Shown here: in pieces, positions 25,203 through 34,967 of the stretch | Numbering within the stretch: position 1 is the first letter of the stretch | Layout: every line of letters begins with the position of its first letter | Assembly (NCBI GenBank): GCA_002966495.1 | Contig: CP016490.1 | Coordinates: forward strand, 124,001-188,000 | Reading direction: 5' to 3' | DNA length: 64,000 nucleotides | DNA from: Halomonas sp. GFAJ-1 | GTDB taxonomy: Bacteria; Pseudomonadota; Gammaproteobacteria; Pseudomonadales; Halomonadaceae | The notes under the pieces: model-generated | What the model was told of the DNA's origin: nothing | What the model saw: the letters and a program-made list of their open reading frames with translations, nothing else | The model's database searches: none | Translations under genes and position numbers: made by a program

Positions 25203-26387
25203 ATGACCACCACCGTAGCTCAACATACGCCTGCCCCCCACTCCACAACTGAACGTGCGCCTACCGCTAATCCCGCGATAGAGCGCCAGAACCTGCTCGG
25301 CATGTCCCGCGAGCAGATGGAAGCCTTCTTTTTGTCCATTGGCGAAAAGAAGTTCCGCGCCGCCCAGGTGATGAAGTGGATACACCAGGAAGGCAGCGAT
25401 GACTTCGCAGCGATGACTAACTTATCAAAGCCGCTACGGGAAAAATTAGCGAAGGTGGCTGAGATTCGTGGCCCGTCGGTTGTCTACGAAGGCACCTCAA
25501 GCGATGGCACGCGCAAGTGGGTGCTAGAGGTGGAAGATGGCAGCTACGTTGAAACAGTGCTGATCCCCGCTGAAAACGGTAAGCGGCGCACACTGTGTGT
25601 CTCTTCCCAGGTGGGCTGCTCGCTGGACTGCAGCTTCTGCTCCACCGGCAAGCAAGGCTTCCAGCGCAACCTGACCGCGGCTGAGATTATTGGCCAGGTA
25701 TGGGTTGCCCAGCGCAGCGTCGGGCCACGCCGCGACACTGCCAATCGTCCAGTTACTAACGTCGTCATGATGGGCATGGGTGAACCACTGCTCAACTTTG
25801 ACAATGTGGTACCCGCAATGAAGCTAATGCTGGACGATAACGGCTATGGGCTTTCCAAACGCCGGGTAACGCTATCAACCTCCGGCGTTGTACCGATGAT
25901 CGATAAGCTGGGTGATGAGATGGACGTCAGCCTGGCTATTTCGCTGCATGCGTCCACCGATGAACTGCGTAACGAACTCGTACCGATTAATCGCAAGTAC
26001 AACATTCGTGCACTTCTGGATGCCTGCCACCGGTACCTATCGAAATGTCCTGACAACCGCCAGGTCACAATCGAATATACGCTGATCCGTGACATTAACG
26101 ACCAGCAGGAGCATGCCGAGCAGCTTGCTGCACTGCTGAAAGAGCTGCCCTGCAAAATCAATCTCATACCGTTTAATCCGTTCCCTAATTCCGGCTACGA
26201 AACACCGTCGCGCAACCAAGTCATGCGCTTTCAGCAGTGGCTCTATGATCAAGGTTACAACGCCACTGTTCGCGTTACGCGAGGTGAAGACATTGATGCG
26301 GCTTGCGGCCAGCTCGTCGGACGCGTCAAAGATCGCACCAAGCGCAGCGCACGCTACATTCAATCCGTGCAGTTAGATGCGGACTAG
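25203..26387 (+). CDS. rlmN: Dual-specificity 23S rRNA/tRNA adenine-C2 methyltransferase RlmN
   Basis: 394 residues. It is a radical-SAM enzyme that methylates C2 of A2503 in 23S rRNA and A37 of some tRNAs. The cluster motif CSLDCSFC follows VSSQVGC near residue 140. MGMGEPLLNFDNV, the SLHAS block and the C-terminal VTRGEDIDAACGQL, which holds the acceptor cysteine, are present. The N-terminal ~25 residues are a polar extension and the true start could be further in. It belongs to the ndk-rlmN-pilF-rodZ-ispG-hisS series. Confidence 0.96.
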   Translation: MTTTVAQHTPAPHSTTERAPTANPAIERQNLLGMSREQMEAFFLSIGEKKFRAAQVMKWIHQEGSDDFAAMTNLSKPLREKLAKVAEIRGPSVVYEGTSSDGTRKWVLEVEDGSYVETVLIPAENGKRRTLCVSSQVGCSLDCSFCSTGKQGFQRNLTAAEIIGQVWVAQRSVGPRRDTANRPVTNVVMMGMGEPLLNFDNVVPAMKLMLDDNGYGLSKRRVTLSTSGVVPMIDKLGDEMDVSLAISLHASTDELRNELVPINRKYNIRALLDACHRYLSKCPDNRQVTIEYTLIRDINDQQEHAEQLAALLKELPCKINLIPFNPFPNSGYETPSRNQVMRFQQWLYDQGYNATVRVTRGEDIDAACGQLVGRVKDRTKRSARYIQSVQLDAD

Positions 26388-26562
26388 ACGCTGGTGACCT
26401 TGACTTCCATTGAACACAGCGCTTTGATGGATTCGTTTTGTTGGCGGCAGGGGCTTGACCGCCAACAGTACCGTTTTAAGATTTACGGCATTTAAAGACA
26501 CGTCATTTAGAATCAACCGTTTTCAGCGGCATTTAGTAAAGGCAACCATCAAGAGGGTGTAC

Positions 26563-27294
26563 ATGACCGGTCTTTGCAGGCGCTTCCCATCTAGGGCATC
26601 TATGCTGTGTGTGCTTATCAGCAGCATGCTGCTAACCGGTTGCGCTACGCCAAGCAACGCCCCGGTCGAAGGCGGCCAAAATGCAGCTGAAGCCTATACC
26701 CAGCTAGGGGTCGCTTACTTAGAGCGCGATAACCTTCCCCGCGCGTTGAGCGCTCTTGATCGTGCGCTGGAAATTAATCCTCGTCACGCTGAGGCACTTC
26801 AGGCCCTTGCGCTGGTCTATCAGCAGCAAGGAGAGAACGAACTTGCTAATCGCTACTTTGAGCAAGCCGTTAATGCAGCACCCTCGTTTACCCGAGCGCG
26901 CAACAACTACGCCGCATTTCTCTATCAACGGGCACAGTTTGCAGCGGCTTGTGAACAGTTAGAAATTGCATCGCAAGATGCCCAGTACGCCAACCGAGCC
27001 CAGTTATTTACTAACTTAGGGCAGTGCTATGTGGCGCTGGAAGAATTTGATAGCGCCCGCGAAGGCTTTCAGCGGGCGCAAAGTATCGACCCACGCAACC
27101 CGCGTGGGTATTTCATGTTAGCCGAACTTGAAGTTTCTCAGGGTAATTATGAGCAAGCCTGGGCGCCACTGCAGAGCTATTTGCAGCTAGCCGGACCAGA
27201 CCCAGCAGCACTGGAAATGGCGATTGACCTCGCCCATGCCCGAGGCGACCACGCCGCGGCTGCCGATTACCAGCGCATGTTGAATACCAATTAA
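26563..27294 (+). CDS. pilF: Type IV pilus biogenesis lipoprotein PilF / TPR protein
   Basis: 243 residues from the ATG at 26563, which has AGAGGG upstream. A lipoprotein signal peptide ends LLTGC with the lipid cysteine near residue 26. Several TPR units follow (YTQLGVAYLERDNLPRALSALDRALEINPRHAEAL, then ENELANRYFEQAVNAAPSF). PilF/PilW pilotins place the PilQ secretin in the outer membrane. The position between rlmN and rodZ is the conserved one for this gene. Pilus genes are not otherwise seen here. Confidence 0.9.
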   Translation: MTGLCRRFPSRASMLCVLISSMLLTGCATPSNAPVEGGQNAAEAYTQLGVAYLERDNLPRALSALDRALEINPRHAEALQALALVYQQQGENELANRYFEQAVNAAPSFTRARNNYAAFLYQRAQFAAACEQLEIASQDAQYANRAQLFTNLGQCYVALEEFDSAREGFQRAQSIDPRNPRGYFMLAELEVSQGNYEQAWAPLQSYLQLAGPDPAALEMAIDLAHARGDHAAAADYQRMLNTN

Positions 27295-27334
27295 CTGATG
27301 CCCTGATCACCTATTTATTGAAGGATGCTCAGCC

Positions 27335-28270
27335 ATGAGCGACACACAGTTACACGATAGCGTTACCGCTGACACCAGCTCCCCTGGTGAGCTTCTATTA
27401 CGCCAACGCGAAGCGCTTGGCGTTCCCCTAATTGATGCTGCACGCGCCCTCAACCTGCGCCCTGCTGTGGTGGAAGGGCTGGAACAAGACAACTACGCTG
27501 AGATTCCGGTCACCGCCTATCGACGAGGCTACCTACGCGCTTATGCCCGGTATTTAGGCATGGACGACCGCTTAGTGCTCGATGCTTATCAAGTGCAAAA
27601 TGGCAGCATCGATACGGAACGCAAAGTTGCTCCCGTTTCCGTTAGCCGCCCCCCTTCCAAAGTGGGCGCCTGGCTATTTAAGCTTGTCACGTTGCTAGTA
27701 ATCGTTGGTTTAATTGCCGTTACCGTAATGTGGTGGCAAAGCCGTGGGGGCAGTGAGCCACCCAGCATGGGCGCTTCCCCATCGGTAGAGGAAGAAGAAG
27801 CGCTTAATGCTACCGCTGAGCGCGAGCCAACCCCAACCAGTGAGCCGGCAGTAGCCTCAGCACCGCAACTAACGGAAGAAGAGGCTGAGACATCACCCGC
27901 GCCCATGGCAGAGGTGACGGATGAAGCCACACAAGCAGCCGCCATGGTGGTTGCGGGTAGTAGCACACCCGCGAGCGATGCCAGCGAAGAGGAGCCTACA
28001 GCAGAAGCCGCTCCCCCTGCCGCCGCGCCCAACACCCTGGAGCTGACATTTAACGAACAGTCTTGGACTGAGATTTTTGATGCCAGCAACCAGCGGGTGT
28101 TTGTCGGCCTCCAGACGCCCGGCACTACCGCCAGTGTAGAAGGGGAGCCTCCATTTCGGTTAACGATCGGCAACGCAACGGGCGTAGAGCTACGCTACCA
28201 AGGCGAAGCCATCGACCTTCCTCAACGCGCCGGTGCCAATAATGTTGCCCGCTTCACCTTAGGAGAGTGA
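27335..28270 (+). CDS. rodZ: RodZ-like cytoskeletal helix-turn-helix membrane protein
   Basis: 311 residues. An N-terminal helix-turn-helix domain (residues 15-85: LLLRQREALGVPLIDAARALNLRP, VTAYRRGYLRAYARYLG) is followed by a single membrane span near residues 115-135, an acidic Ala/Pro/Glu-rich linker, and a C-terminal beta domain (LELTFNEQSWTEIFDASNQRVFVG). RodZ links MreB filaments to the cell-wall machinery. AAGGA precedes the ATG. ispG follows directly. Confidence 0.9.
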   Translation: MSDTQLHDSVTADTSSPGELLLRQREALGVPLIDAARALNLRPAVVEGLEQDNYAEIPVTAYRRGYLRAYARYLGMDDRLVLDAYQVQNGSIDTERKVAPVSVSRPPSKVGAWLFKLVTLLVIVGLIAVTVMWWQSRGGSEPPSMGASPSVEEEEALNATAEREPTPTSEPAVASAPQLTEEEAETSPAPMAEVTDEATQAAAMVVAGSSTPASDASEEEPTAEAAPPAAAPNTLELTFNEQSWTEIFDASNQRVFVGLQTPGTTASVEGEPPFRLTIGNATGVELRYQGEAIDLPQRAGANNVARFTLGE

Positions 28271-28278
28271 CACGTCTT

Positions 28279-29394
28279 ATGCACGCCCCTTCTCCCATTA
28301 AACGTCGATTTTCTCGCCAAATTCATGTTGGCAAGGTACCCGTTGGTGGCGATGCACCTATCGCTGTCCAAAGCATGACCAATACCAACACGCTTGATGT
28401 CGCAGCCACCGTGGCGCAAATTCAACAGTTGGAAAAAGCCGGTGCCGATATTGTGCGCGTTTCCGTGCCTGATATGGACGCTGCTGAAACCTTTGGCCAG
28501 ATCAAAAAGCTCGTCGATGTACCGTTAGTGGCCGATATACATTTCGACTACAAAATCGCCTTGCGCGTTGCCGAACTGGGTGTTGACTGCCTGCGCATCA
28601 ACCCCGGCAATATCGGCCGGGAAGATCGGGTACGCGCAGTCGTCAGTGCAGCCCGTGATAACGGCATTCCAATCCGCATTGGTGTTAACGCAGGCTCTTT
28701 AGAAAAAGACCTGCAGAAAAAGTACGGTGAGCCTACCCCCGCCGCGCTGGTAGAATCAGCCATGCGTCATATTGACCACCTCGACCGCCTGGACTTTGCT
28801 GACTTTAAAGTCAGCGTTAAAGCCTCAGATGTGTTTATGGCTGTGGCGGCCTACCGTGACTTAGCTACGCGTATCGAGCAGCCGCTACACCTGGGCATTA
28901 CCGAAGCGGGTGGTTTGCGCGCAGGCACCGTCAAGTCGTCTATCGGGCTCGGCATGCTGCTGATGGACGGTATTGGCGACACCATTCGTGTTTCCCTGGC
29001 GGCAGATCCGGTTGAAGAAATAAAAGTCGGTTTTGATATGCTCAAAAGCCTGAGGCTGCGCTCTAAAGGCATCAACTTTATCGCCTGCCCCAGCTGCTCA
29101 CGGCAAAACTTCGACGTTATCAGCACCATGAATCAGCTCGAAGAGCGCTTAGAAGACGTGATGACGCCCTTGGATGTCTCCGTTATCGGCTGTGTCGTGA
29201 ATGGCCCCGGCGAAGCCAAAGAGACCGATATTGGCTTAACCGGCGGCTCTCCTGCCAACCTCGTTTATATCGATGGCAAACCCGCCAGCAAGCTGCGTAA
29301 CGACCACCTTGTCGATGACCTTGAAAAGCTGATCCGCGAAAAAGTACGTCAAAAACAGCAGCAGCAAGACGATATGATCGCTCGCAGCGTTTAA
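28279..29394 (+). CDS. ispG: 4-hydroxy-3-methylbut-2-enyl diphosphate synthase
   Basis: 371 residues from the ATG at 28279; a GTG at 28267 overlaps the rodZ stop and sits too close to the AGGAG. IspG is a [4Fe-4S] enzyme of the non-mevalonate isoprenoid route. The cluster cysteines lie in ACPSCSRQNFD and IGCVVNGPGEA near the C-terminus; IAVQSMTNT and RINPGNIG are in the barrel part. It depends on Fe-S assembly, which is notable next to a reduced isc operon. Confidence 0.96.
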   Translation: MHAPSPIKRRFSRQIHVGKVPVGGDAPIAVQSMTNTNTLDVAATVAQIQQLEKAGADIVRVSVPDMDAAETFGQIKKLVDVPLVADIHFDYKIALRVAELGVDCLRINPGNIGREDRVRAVVSAARDNGIPIRIGVNAGSLEKDLQKKYGEPTPAALVESAMRHIDHLDRLDFADFKVSVKASDVFMAVAAYRDLATRIEQPLHLGITEAGGLRAGTVKSSIGLGMLLMDGIGDTIRVSLAADPVEEIKVGFDMLKSLRLRSKGINFIACPSCSRQNFDVISTMNQLEERLEDVMTPLDVSVIGCVVNGPGEAKETDIGLTGGSPANLVYIDGKPASKLRNDHLVDDLEKLIREKVRQKQQQQDDMIARSV

Positions 29395-29477
29395 CGCCGA
29401 GCCAGACTGCCCAGCCCGGAGCGCACTGTTCAGTTAACTTGTGCGTCCCGGGCTGCCTCCCATACAAGGAGTTTTCA

Positions 29478-30773
29478 TTGAGTAAGTCCACCGCCAAAAA
29501 GATTCAAGCGATTCGTGGAATGAACGACCTATTGCCCAGCGACAGTCCTCGCTGGCAATTTTTTGAAACCACCGTTCGTCAGTTAATGCATCGCTATGGC
29601 TTTGATGAAATTCGCACGCCCATTGTCGAGCAAACCGCGCTCTTCGCCCGCTCTATTGGCGAAGTGACCGATATTGTCGAAAAAGAGATGTACACCTTCG
29701 ACGACCGCAATGGCGATAGCCTGACGCTTCGCCCTGAAGGCACCGCAAGCTGTGTGCGTGCTGCCATGGAAAATGGCCTGCTCTACAACCAAACCCAGCG
29801 GCTTTGGTATCAGGGGCCGATGTTTCGCCATGAGCGTCCGCAAAAGGGCCGCTATCGCCAGTTCCACCAAGTAGGTGTCGAAACCTATGGCTTTGAAGGA
29901 CCCGACATAGATGCGGAAGTGATCCTACTCTCAGCCCGCCTATGGCGTGAGCTGGGCCTTTTGGAACACGTAACGCTAGAACTGAACTCGTTGGGCTCCA
30001 CAGAAGCCCGCGCCGCCTACCGCGAGAAACTGGTGGCCTATTTCGAGCAGCACCACGACGTGCTGGATGAAGACTCTAAGCGCCGCCTGACCAGCAACCC
30101 ATTGCGTATTCTTGATTCGAAGAACCCGGCAATGGCCGAGATGCTTAATGCTGCCCCGCAGCTGATGGACCATCTTGACAACGAATCCAAGGAGCATTTC
30201 GAGCAGCTGAAAGCGATGCTGGATGCCGCCAATATTGCTTACGTGGTCAACCCTCGCCTTGTGCGCGGCCTAGACTACTACTGCCGCACGGTGTTTGAGT
30301 GGACAACTACCGCACTGGGCAGCCAAGGCACCGTTTGCGCAGGCGGGCGTTATGATGGTTTGGTAGAGCAGCTAGGCGGCAAACCTACCCCAGCGGTGGG
30401 CTTTGCCATGGGCATCGAGCGCCTTGTGCTACTGCTGGAAACGCTCAATTTAGTGCCTGACGCTGCGTTAGGCGGCTGCGATGTCTATCTTTTACCCATG
30501 GACGACAACGCCACGGTGGCCGCACTTACCCTAGCAGAACAGCTGCGCAGCGAGCTTCCGGCCCTCAGGTTGCAGCTACACTGCGGGGGTGGCAGTTTTA
30601 AGAGCCGAATGAAAAAAGCCGACAAAAGCAGCGCCCCCATTGCCGTTCTACTGGGCGAAGATGAGATGGCGGCAAATGTCGTTACGCTTAAGTTTCTGCG
30701 CGAAGCACGCGAGCAGCAACGCGTGGCCCGCGACGAGCTTGCGGCTACGCTTGGCGAACTAGTTTCCCATTAA
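29478..30773 (+). CDS. hisS: Histidyl-tRNA synthetase
   Basis: 431 residues starting at TTG 29478, which has AAGGAG seven bases upstream; the conserved N-terminus (KIQAIRGMNDLLP) begins just after it. No ATG in this frame fits better. Class II motifs are seen: the motif 2 region LRPEGTASCVRAA, then WYQGPMFRHERPQKGRYRQFHQ, the histidine loop RGLDYYCRTVFEW and motif 3 GFAMGIERL. A C-terminal anticodon-binding domain follows. The TTG start may limit translation. Confidence 0.95.
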   Translation: MSKSTAKKIQAIRGMNDLLPSDSPRWQFFETTVRQLMHRYGFDEIRTPIVEQTALFARSIGEVTDIVEKEMYTFDDRNGDSLTLRPEGTASCVRAAMENGLLYNQTQRLWYQGPMFRHERPQKGRYRQFHQVGVETYGFEGPDIDAEVILLSARLWRELGLLEHVTLELNSLGSTEARAAYREKLVAYFEQHHDVLDEDSKRRLTSNPLRILDSKNPAMAEMLNAAPQLMDHLDNESKEHFEQLKAMLDAANIAYVVNPRLVRGLDYYCRTVFEWTTTALGSQGTVCAGGRYDGLVEQLGGKPTPAVGFAMGIERLVLLLETLNLVPDAALGGCDVYLLPMDDNATVAALTLAEQLRSELPALRLQLHCGGGSFKSRMKKADKSSAPIAVLLGEDEMAANVVTLKFLREAREQQRVARDELAATLGELVSH

Positions 30774-30859
30774 CCCTACTGCTGTGACGCAATGCCGAAA
30801 CAGCAGATGAATACTTGCTAGCCGCCTATGCGGCTATGCCATAGCACAGGAGGCCGCCC

Positions 30860-31519
30860 GTGGCGGAGCTGAGAAGCGAAGAAGAGCAGCTTGATGTCAT
30901 CAAGCGCTGGTGGAAAGAGAACGGAACCTCTCTTATTGCAGGCGCCGTTCTCGCAGCAGCGGGGGTGTTTGGTTGGAACGCCTGGCAAAACTACCAGGAA
31001 GGACAGGCCGAAGCCGCCTCTGCGCGTTACCAACAGCTTGTGAACATGACGGCTGGTAACGCTTTAGAAGAGGATCAACTGGCCACCGCCCGCGCGTTAA
31101 TCAGCGAGATTAACGACGATCATGGCAATACGCTTTATGCCGAGCTTGCGCTACTGCTGGACGCTCGCCTTGCCGTACAGCAAGACAACCTGGCAGACGC
31201 CAAGGCCGCTCTAGAGAACGTCGCCGACAGGTCGTCGCGCCGCTATGTACAAAGCCTTGCCTGGCTGCGCTTAGCGCGTATCGAAGTCGCTGAAGGCAAC
31301 CCTGAAGCTGCGCTTAGCCTGCTTGATGAGCCAATCACAGAGTCGCTCGCCGCCCAGCAAGCCAATATACGGGGCGACGCCTATGCGGCGTTAGGTGATA
31401 CAGAGCAAGCGCGTGACGCTTGGCAAACTGCGTTAGAGCTGGCCCAAGCCCGTAACCAAGCGCTCTACGGCGTACAGTTTAAGCTTGACGATCTCGGCGC
31501 CGAGGAGGCGACACAATAA
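30860..31519 (+). CDS. yfgM: Periplasmic chaperone-like TPR protein YfgM
   Basis: 219 residues starting at GTG 30860 after a strong AGGAGG. A short cytoplasmic segment (RSEEEQLDVIKRWWKENG) precedes one membrane span near residues 23-42 and then a helical repeat region (YAELALLLDARLAVQQ, LRLARIEVAEGNPEAALSLL). YfgM associates with the SecYEG-PpiD translocon and passes proteins to periplasmic chaperones. It overlaps bamB by one base (TAATG), so the two are coupled. Confidence 0.92.
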   Translation: MAELRSEEEQLDVIKRWWKENGTSLIAGAVLAAAGVFGWNAWQNYQEGQAEAASARYQQLVNMTAGNALEEDQLATARALISEINDDHGNTLYAELALLLDARLAVQQDNLADAKAALENVADRSSRRYVQSLAWLRLARIEVAEGNPEAALSLLDEPITESLAAQQANIRGDAYAALGDTEQARDAWQTALELAQARNQALYGVQFKLDDLGAEEATQ

Positions 31520-32700
31520 TGACGATCAGCCTGACAAAACCGCTTTTTTCCAAGCAGCTACTGCGCGTGGCGCTAGGCGCTGTTGCCTTAGCATTACTAG
31601 CGGGATGTGCCAACAAAGGCGAACCCGCCTATACGCCTAAAGAGTTACGCAGTTTTGAAGAGACCTCATCGCTGGACAGCGTGTGGCGTAGAAACGTAGG
31701 CGATGGTCTAGGCCGCGCACGCTACCCCATCGCCCCCACCCGTGAAGGCGATACGGTATTTGCTGCTGACGCTACAGGCCTGGTGATGGCGCTTAATGCG
31801 GACAGCGGTGAGCGTGAGTGGCAGACCCAGCTGGACACGCCTATCTCAAGCGCTTTGAATGCCGTGGCAGGCAACCTCTACCTAGGCACCCGCAACGGTG
31901 AAGTGTTCGCGCTTAACCAGCGTGATGGCAGCGTTCGCTGGCGTTCACGGGTCGCCAGCGAAGTTCTGGCCGCCCCCCAGGCTAACCAGCAATTACTGTT
32001 AGTACAAAGCATTGATGGTCAAGTAACCGCGCTAGACCGTGCTAGCGGTGAAGAGCGCTGGGTGTATACCAGTTCGCAGCCAGCGTTGACGCTGCGCGGC
32101 ACCGGCACACCCATGACCATCGACCCGGTTACCTTTGTTGGCATGGCCAATGGCCGATTAACCACACTGGATAACCGTAATGGTCAGCCACTGTGGGACA
32201 TGCAAATTGCCACACCACGGGGGCGCAGTGAAGTTGAGCGCTTGGTCGACCTATCCGGCCAGCCAGTGCTGAGCCCGGACGGCCGCTTATTTGTGACCAG
32301 CTATAATGGCCGCGTTGTTGCTCTGGAAGCTACCCAAGGGGGTGTGCTGTGGGAAAGCAATCTGTCTAGCCGTCACACGCCCATCCTGGTAGGCAACCTG
32401 CTGTTTGTGGTCACCGACAACAGCCACGTGGTGGCTCTGGATGCTAACAGTGGCCAAGAAATTTGGCGCAACAACAGCCTGGAAGACCGCTGGCTAACGG
32501 CGCCCGCCTTCGCGGATGGACGCCTGGTATTTGGCGATTTTGAAGGTTACCTGCATCTACTTGATGCGCGTGAAGGCGATATCGTCGGCCGCACCCGCGT
32601 GCACCGTTCAGGTATTAGCGTACGCCCGGTGACTGAAGGCAACATCATTCATGTTCAGGCGAATAATGGTCGCCTGGAAACCCTGGAAATAACTCCATGA
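31519..32700 (+). CDS. bamB: Outer-membrane assembly lipoprotein BamB
   Basis: 393 residues. The lipoprotein signal peptide ends LLAGC near residue 29. A beta-propeller of PQQ-like repeats follows, seen as recurring LNADSGEREWQ, LNQRDGSVRWRS, LDRASGEERWVY and LDANSGQEIWRN. BamB helps BamA insert beta-barrel proteins in the outer membrane. It overlaps yfgM by one base and der by four (ATGA). Confidence 0.95.
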   Translation: MTISLTKPLFSKQLLRVALGAVALALLAGCANKGEPAYTPKELRSFEETSSLDSVWRRNVGDGLGRARYPIAPTREGDTVFAADATGLVMALNADSGEREWQTQLDTPISSALNAVAGNLYLGTRNGEVFALNQRDGSVRWRSRVASEVLAAPQANQQLLLVQSIDGQVTALDRASGEERWVYTSSQPALTLRGTGTPMTIDPVTFVGMANGRLTTLDNRNGQPLWDMQIATPRGRSEVERLVDLSGQPVLSPDGRLFVTSYNGRVVALEATQGGVLWESNLSSRHTPILVGNLLFVVTDNSHVVALDANSGQEIWRNNSLEDRWLTAPAFADGRLVFGDFEGYLHLLDAREGDIVGRTRVHRSGISVRPVTEGNIIHVQANNGRLETLEITP

Positions 32701-34100
32701 CACCCGTCATTGCTTTAGTCGGTCGACCCAACGTGGGTAAATCGACGCTGTTTAACCGCCTGACGCGTTCGCGTGATGCGCTCGTGGCCGATTTTCCTGG
32801 CCTCACTCGTGACCGCAAATATGGCAATGGCATGTTGGGCGGCAAGTCATACACCGTCATTGATACTGGCGGCATTAGCGGTGATGAAGAAGGCATCGAT
32901 GCCGCAATGGCGGAGCAGTCGTTAGCTGCTATTGATGAAGCCGATATCGTGCTGTTTTTGGTTGATGCCCGGGCAGGGCTAAACGTCGCTGACGAGGCCA
33001 TTGCCAATCACCTGCGTGTAAACCAGAAAAAAACCTGGCTGGTAGTGAATAAAACCGATGGCTTGGAAGAGCACTCGGCCATGGCTGACTTTTGGAAGCT
33101 TGGCCTGGGTGACCCCTGGCCCATCGCTGCCGCCCACGGGCGTAACGTATCGCTGCTAATCGATACCGTACTAGAGCCGTTCCCTGAGCGCGACGCCAGC
33201 ATCCCTGCCGATACGGGCAGTAAAGGGATTCGTATTGGTGTGATTGGCCGCCCGAACGTGGGTAAATCCACGCTAGTCAACCGCCTGCTTGGCGAAGAGC
33301 GCGTGGTGGTGTTCGATGAAGCCGGCACCACCCGGGATGCCATCGAAATACCCTTCGAGCGTAATGGCAAACCTTACGTATTAATTGATACTGCCGGTAT
33401 TCGGCGTCGTAAGAACGTGCGCGAAATCGCCGAAAAGTTCTCGATCATCAAAACCCTCGACGCGATCAAAGAGTGCCATGTTGCAGTGATGGTACTCGAT
33501 GCACGCAGCGGTTTGGTTGAACAAGACATGCACCTGCTGGATTACGTGCTAACCACTGGCCGAGCGCTAGTGCTAGCCATAAACAAGTGGGATGGCCTTG
33601 AGAGCGACGCCAAAGAGAAGATGCGCGCGGAAATTAAACGCCGTTTAGGCTTTGCCGACTATGCCGAGATACACTTTATCTCGGCTCTGCACGGTACGGC
33701 GGTGGGTGATCTATACCCTTCGATTGAACGCGCCTTTAACGCCGCTAACGCACACTGGTCAACCAACCGGCTGACCACATTGCTGCAAGATGCGGTAAGC
33801 CAGCACCCACCGCCGATGGTCAACGGGCGGCGGATCAAACTACGGATGGCCCACCAGGGCGGCAGCAACCCGCCTATCATTGTGGTACACGGCAACCAGA
33901 CCGCGTCGCTGCCTGAGGCTTACCGCCGCTACCTGACCAACACCTTTCGTAAAGTGTTAAAGGTACGCGGCACACCTATGCGCTTTGAATTCCGTACGGG
34001 CGACAATCCGTTCGACCATATGGCGGGCGCCAGCGATAAAGAGAAGGCTAAAAAGCGCGAGCTTAACCGCACCAAAGAAGCGCGTAAAAGCCGCCGCTAG
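32697..34100 (+). CDS. der: Ribosome-associated GTPase Der (EngA)
   Basis: 467 residues with two consecutive G domains: GRPNVGKST at residues 8-16 and again near 185, with DTGGI, NKTD, DTAGI and NKWD motifs, then a KH-like C-terminal domain and a basic tail. Der is needed for 50S subunit maturation. It ends the yfgM-bamB-der group, with a strong terminator about 40 bases downstream. Confidence 0.97.
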   Translation: MTPVIALVGRPNVGKSTLFNRLTRSRDALVADFPGLTRDRKYGNGMLGGKSYTVIDTGGISGDEEGIDAAMAEQSLAAIDEADIVLFLVDARAGLNVADEAIANHLRVNQKKTWLVVNKTDGLEEHSAMADFWKLGLGDPWPIAAAHGRNVSLLIDTVLEPFPERDASIPADTGSKGIRIGVIGRPNVGKSTLVNRLLGEERVVVFDEAGTTRDAIEIPFERNGKPYVLIDTAGIRRRKNVREIAEKFSIIKTLDAIKECHVAVMVLDARSGLVEQDMHLLDYVLTTGRALVLAINKWDGLESDAKEKMRAEIKRRLGFADYAEIHFISALHGTAVGDLYPSIERAFNAANAHWSTNRLTTLLQDAVSQHPPPMVNGRRIKLRMAHQGGSNPPIIVVHGNQTASLPEAYRRYLTNTFRKVLKVRGTPMRFEFRTGDNPFDHMAGASDKEKAKKRELNRTKEARKSRR

Positions 34101-34140
34101 GCCTTAATGCCGGCGACATCATCTAGGCTGATATAAACAA

Positions 34141-34170
34141 CGCCTGCTGAATTCTTCAGCGGGCGTTTTT
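34141..34170 (+). terminator. Rho-independent terminator after der
   Basis: An 11-bp stem (CGCCTGCTGAA / TTCAGCGGGCG, one G-U pair) with a TTC loop, followed by five T at 34166-34170. Confidence 0.9.
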
Positions 34171-34287
34171 AGTTATAAGTTAGCGCTCGTAAATTAGCTT
34201 GACAGACGTTCGCGCTAGCCCTCAAATAGCCGCGCTTTTCAGCACTGCCTCACCCTGAATTCTTAGCCCTTCCTAGGAGGGAGTTTT

Positions 34288-34902
34288 ATGATAACGGCCG
34301 TTAGCCGCTGGCGCGGATTTGCGATGTTAACCATGGCAAGCCTTTTAACTGGCTGCCTGGCGCTACCCCAAACGGGTTTGTTTGCTTTTCGCTTAGCCGT
34401 TACCTCACTGGGCATTGAAGAGGTGCGTATTGGCCCCTATAACATTCAGGCTGGACTCGATACCAGCGATTTGACCAGCTTGATAGCCTCTAGCCTAGGC
34501 ACGGGCAGTTTGCCCGTTCAGGCCACGCTGGCGATGGGTTTAGGCCTACCCGCGGGCATGCCTGCGGTTGAGATGTCGGGCTTTCGCTGGACGCTGGATA
34601 TGCCGGGAGTCGACCCCGTCAAGGGACAATACCAGCAGGATGTCACGCTGACCCCCGGCGACGATGCTAAATTACGCCTGCCTGTTGCCTTCGACATTCT
34701 CGCAACCGACCCGCAGCGTATGACGCCAATGCTAGAGCTGGTTAGCCAACTAGCATCTCAGGGGGAGTTACCGGCCGGCAGCGAGCTAGCCATTACACCA
34801 GGGGATCTGCGCGGCTTAGGCATGACGCTGCCATCAGGCCTCTTCACACCTACCATTCGCCTAAACGTTGGGGCCGATGGTCAGCTCGTTCCCCAACGCT
34901 AA
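34288..34902 (+). CDS. Putative lipoprotein of unknown function
   Basis: 204 residues with a strong AGGAGG ribosome site. A lipoprotein signal peptide ends LLTGC near residue 23. The rest is hydrophobic/hydrophilic beta-type sequence with repeated Gly/Leu runs (SLGTGSLPVQATLAMGLGLPAGMP). The layout (a basal module plus paired derivatives such as FRWTLDMPGVDPVKGQ) recalls LEA14-like or DUF-type envelope lipoproteins, but I cannot place it in a named family. It stands alone between the der terminator and the converging ATPase gene. Confidence 0.75.
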   Translation: MITAVSRWRGFAMLTMASLLTGCLALPQTGLFAFRLAVTSLGIEEVRIGPYNIQAGLDTSDLTSLIASSLGTGSLPVQATLAMGLGLPAGMPAVEMSGFRWTLDMPGVDPVKGQYQQDVTLTPGDDAKLRLPVAFDILATDPQRMTPMLELVSQLASQGELPAGSELAITPGDLRGLGMTLPSGLFTPTIRLNVGADGQLVPQR

Positions 34903-34967
34903 TGGCTTAGGGCGGTTTAAGAGAACGATTTAAAAAGGGCAAGCTAAGAGGCGCTGGTATTATCAGG

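Noticed and set aside
26455..26562. N-terminal extension of PilF
   Set aside because: It would place 36 basic residues before the lipoprotein signal; the ATG at 26563 has its own ribosome site.
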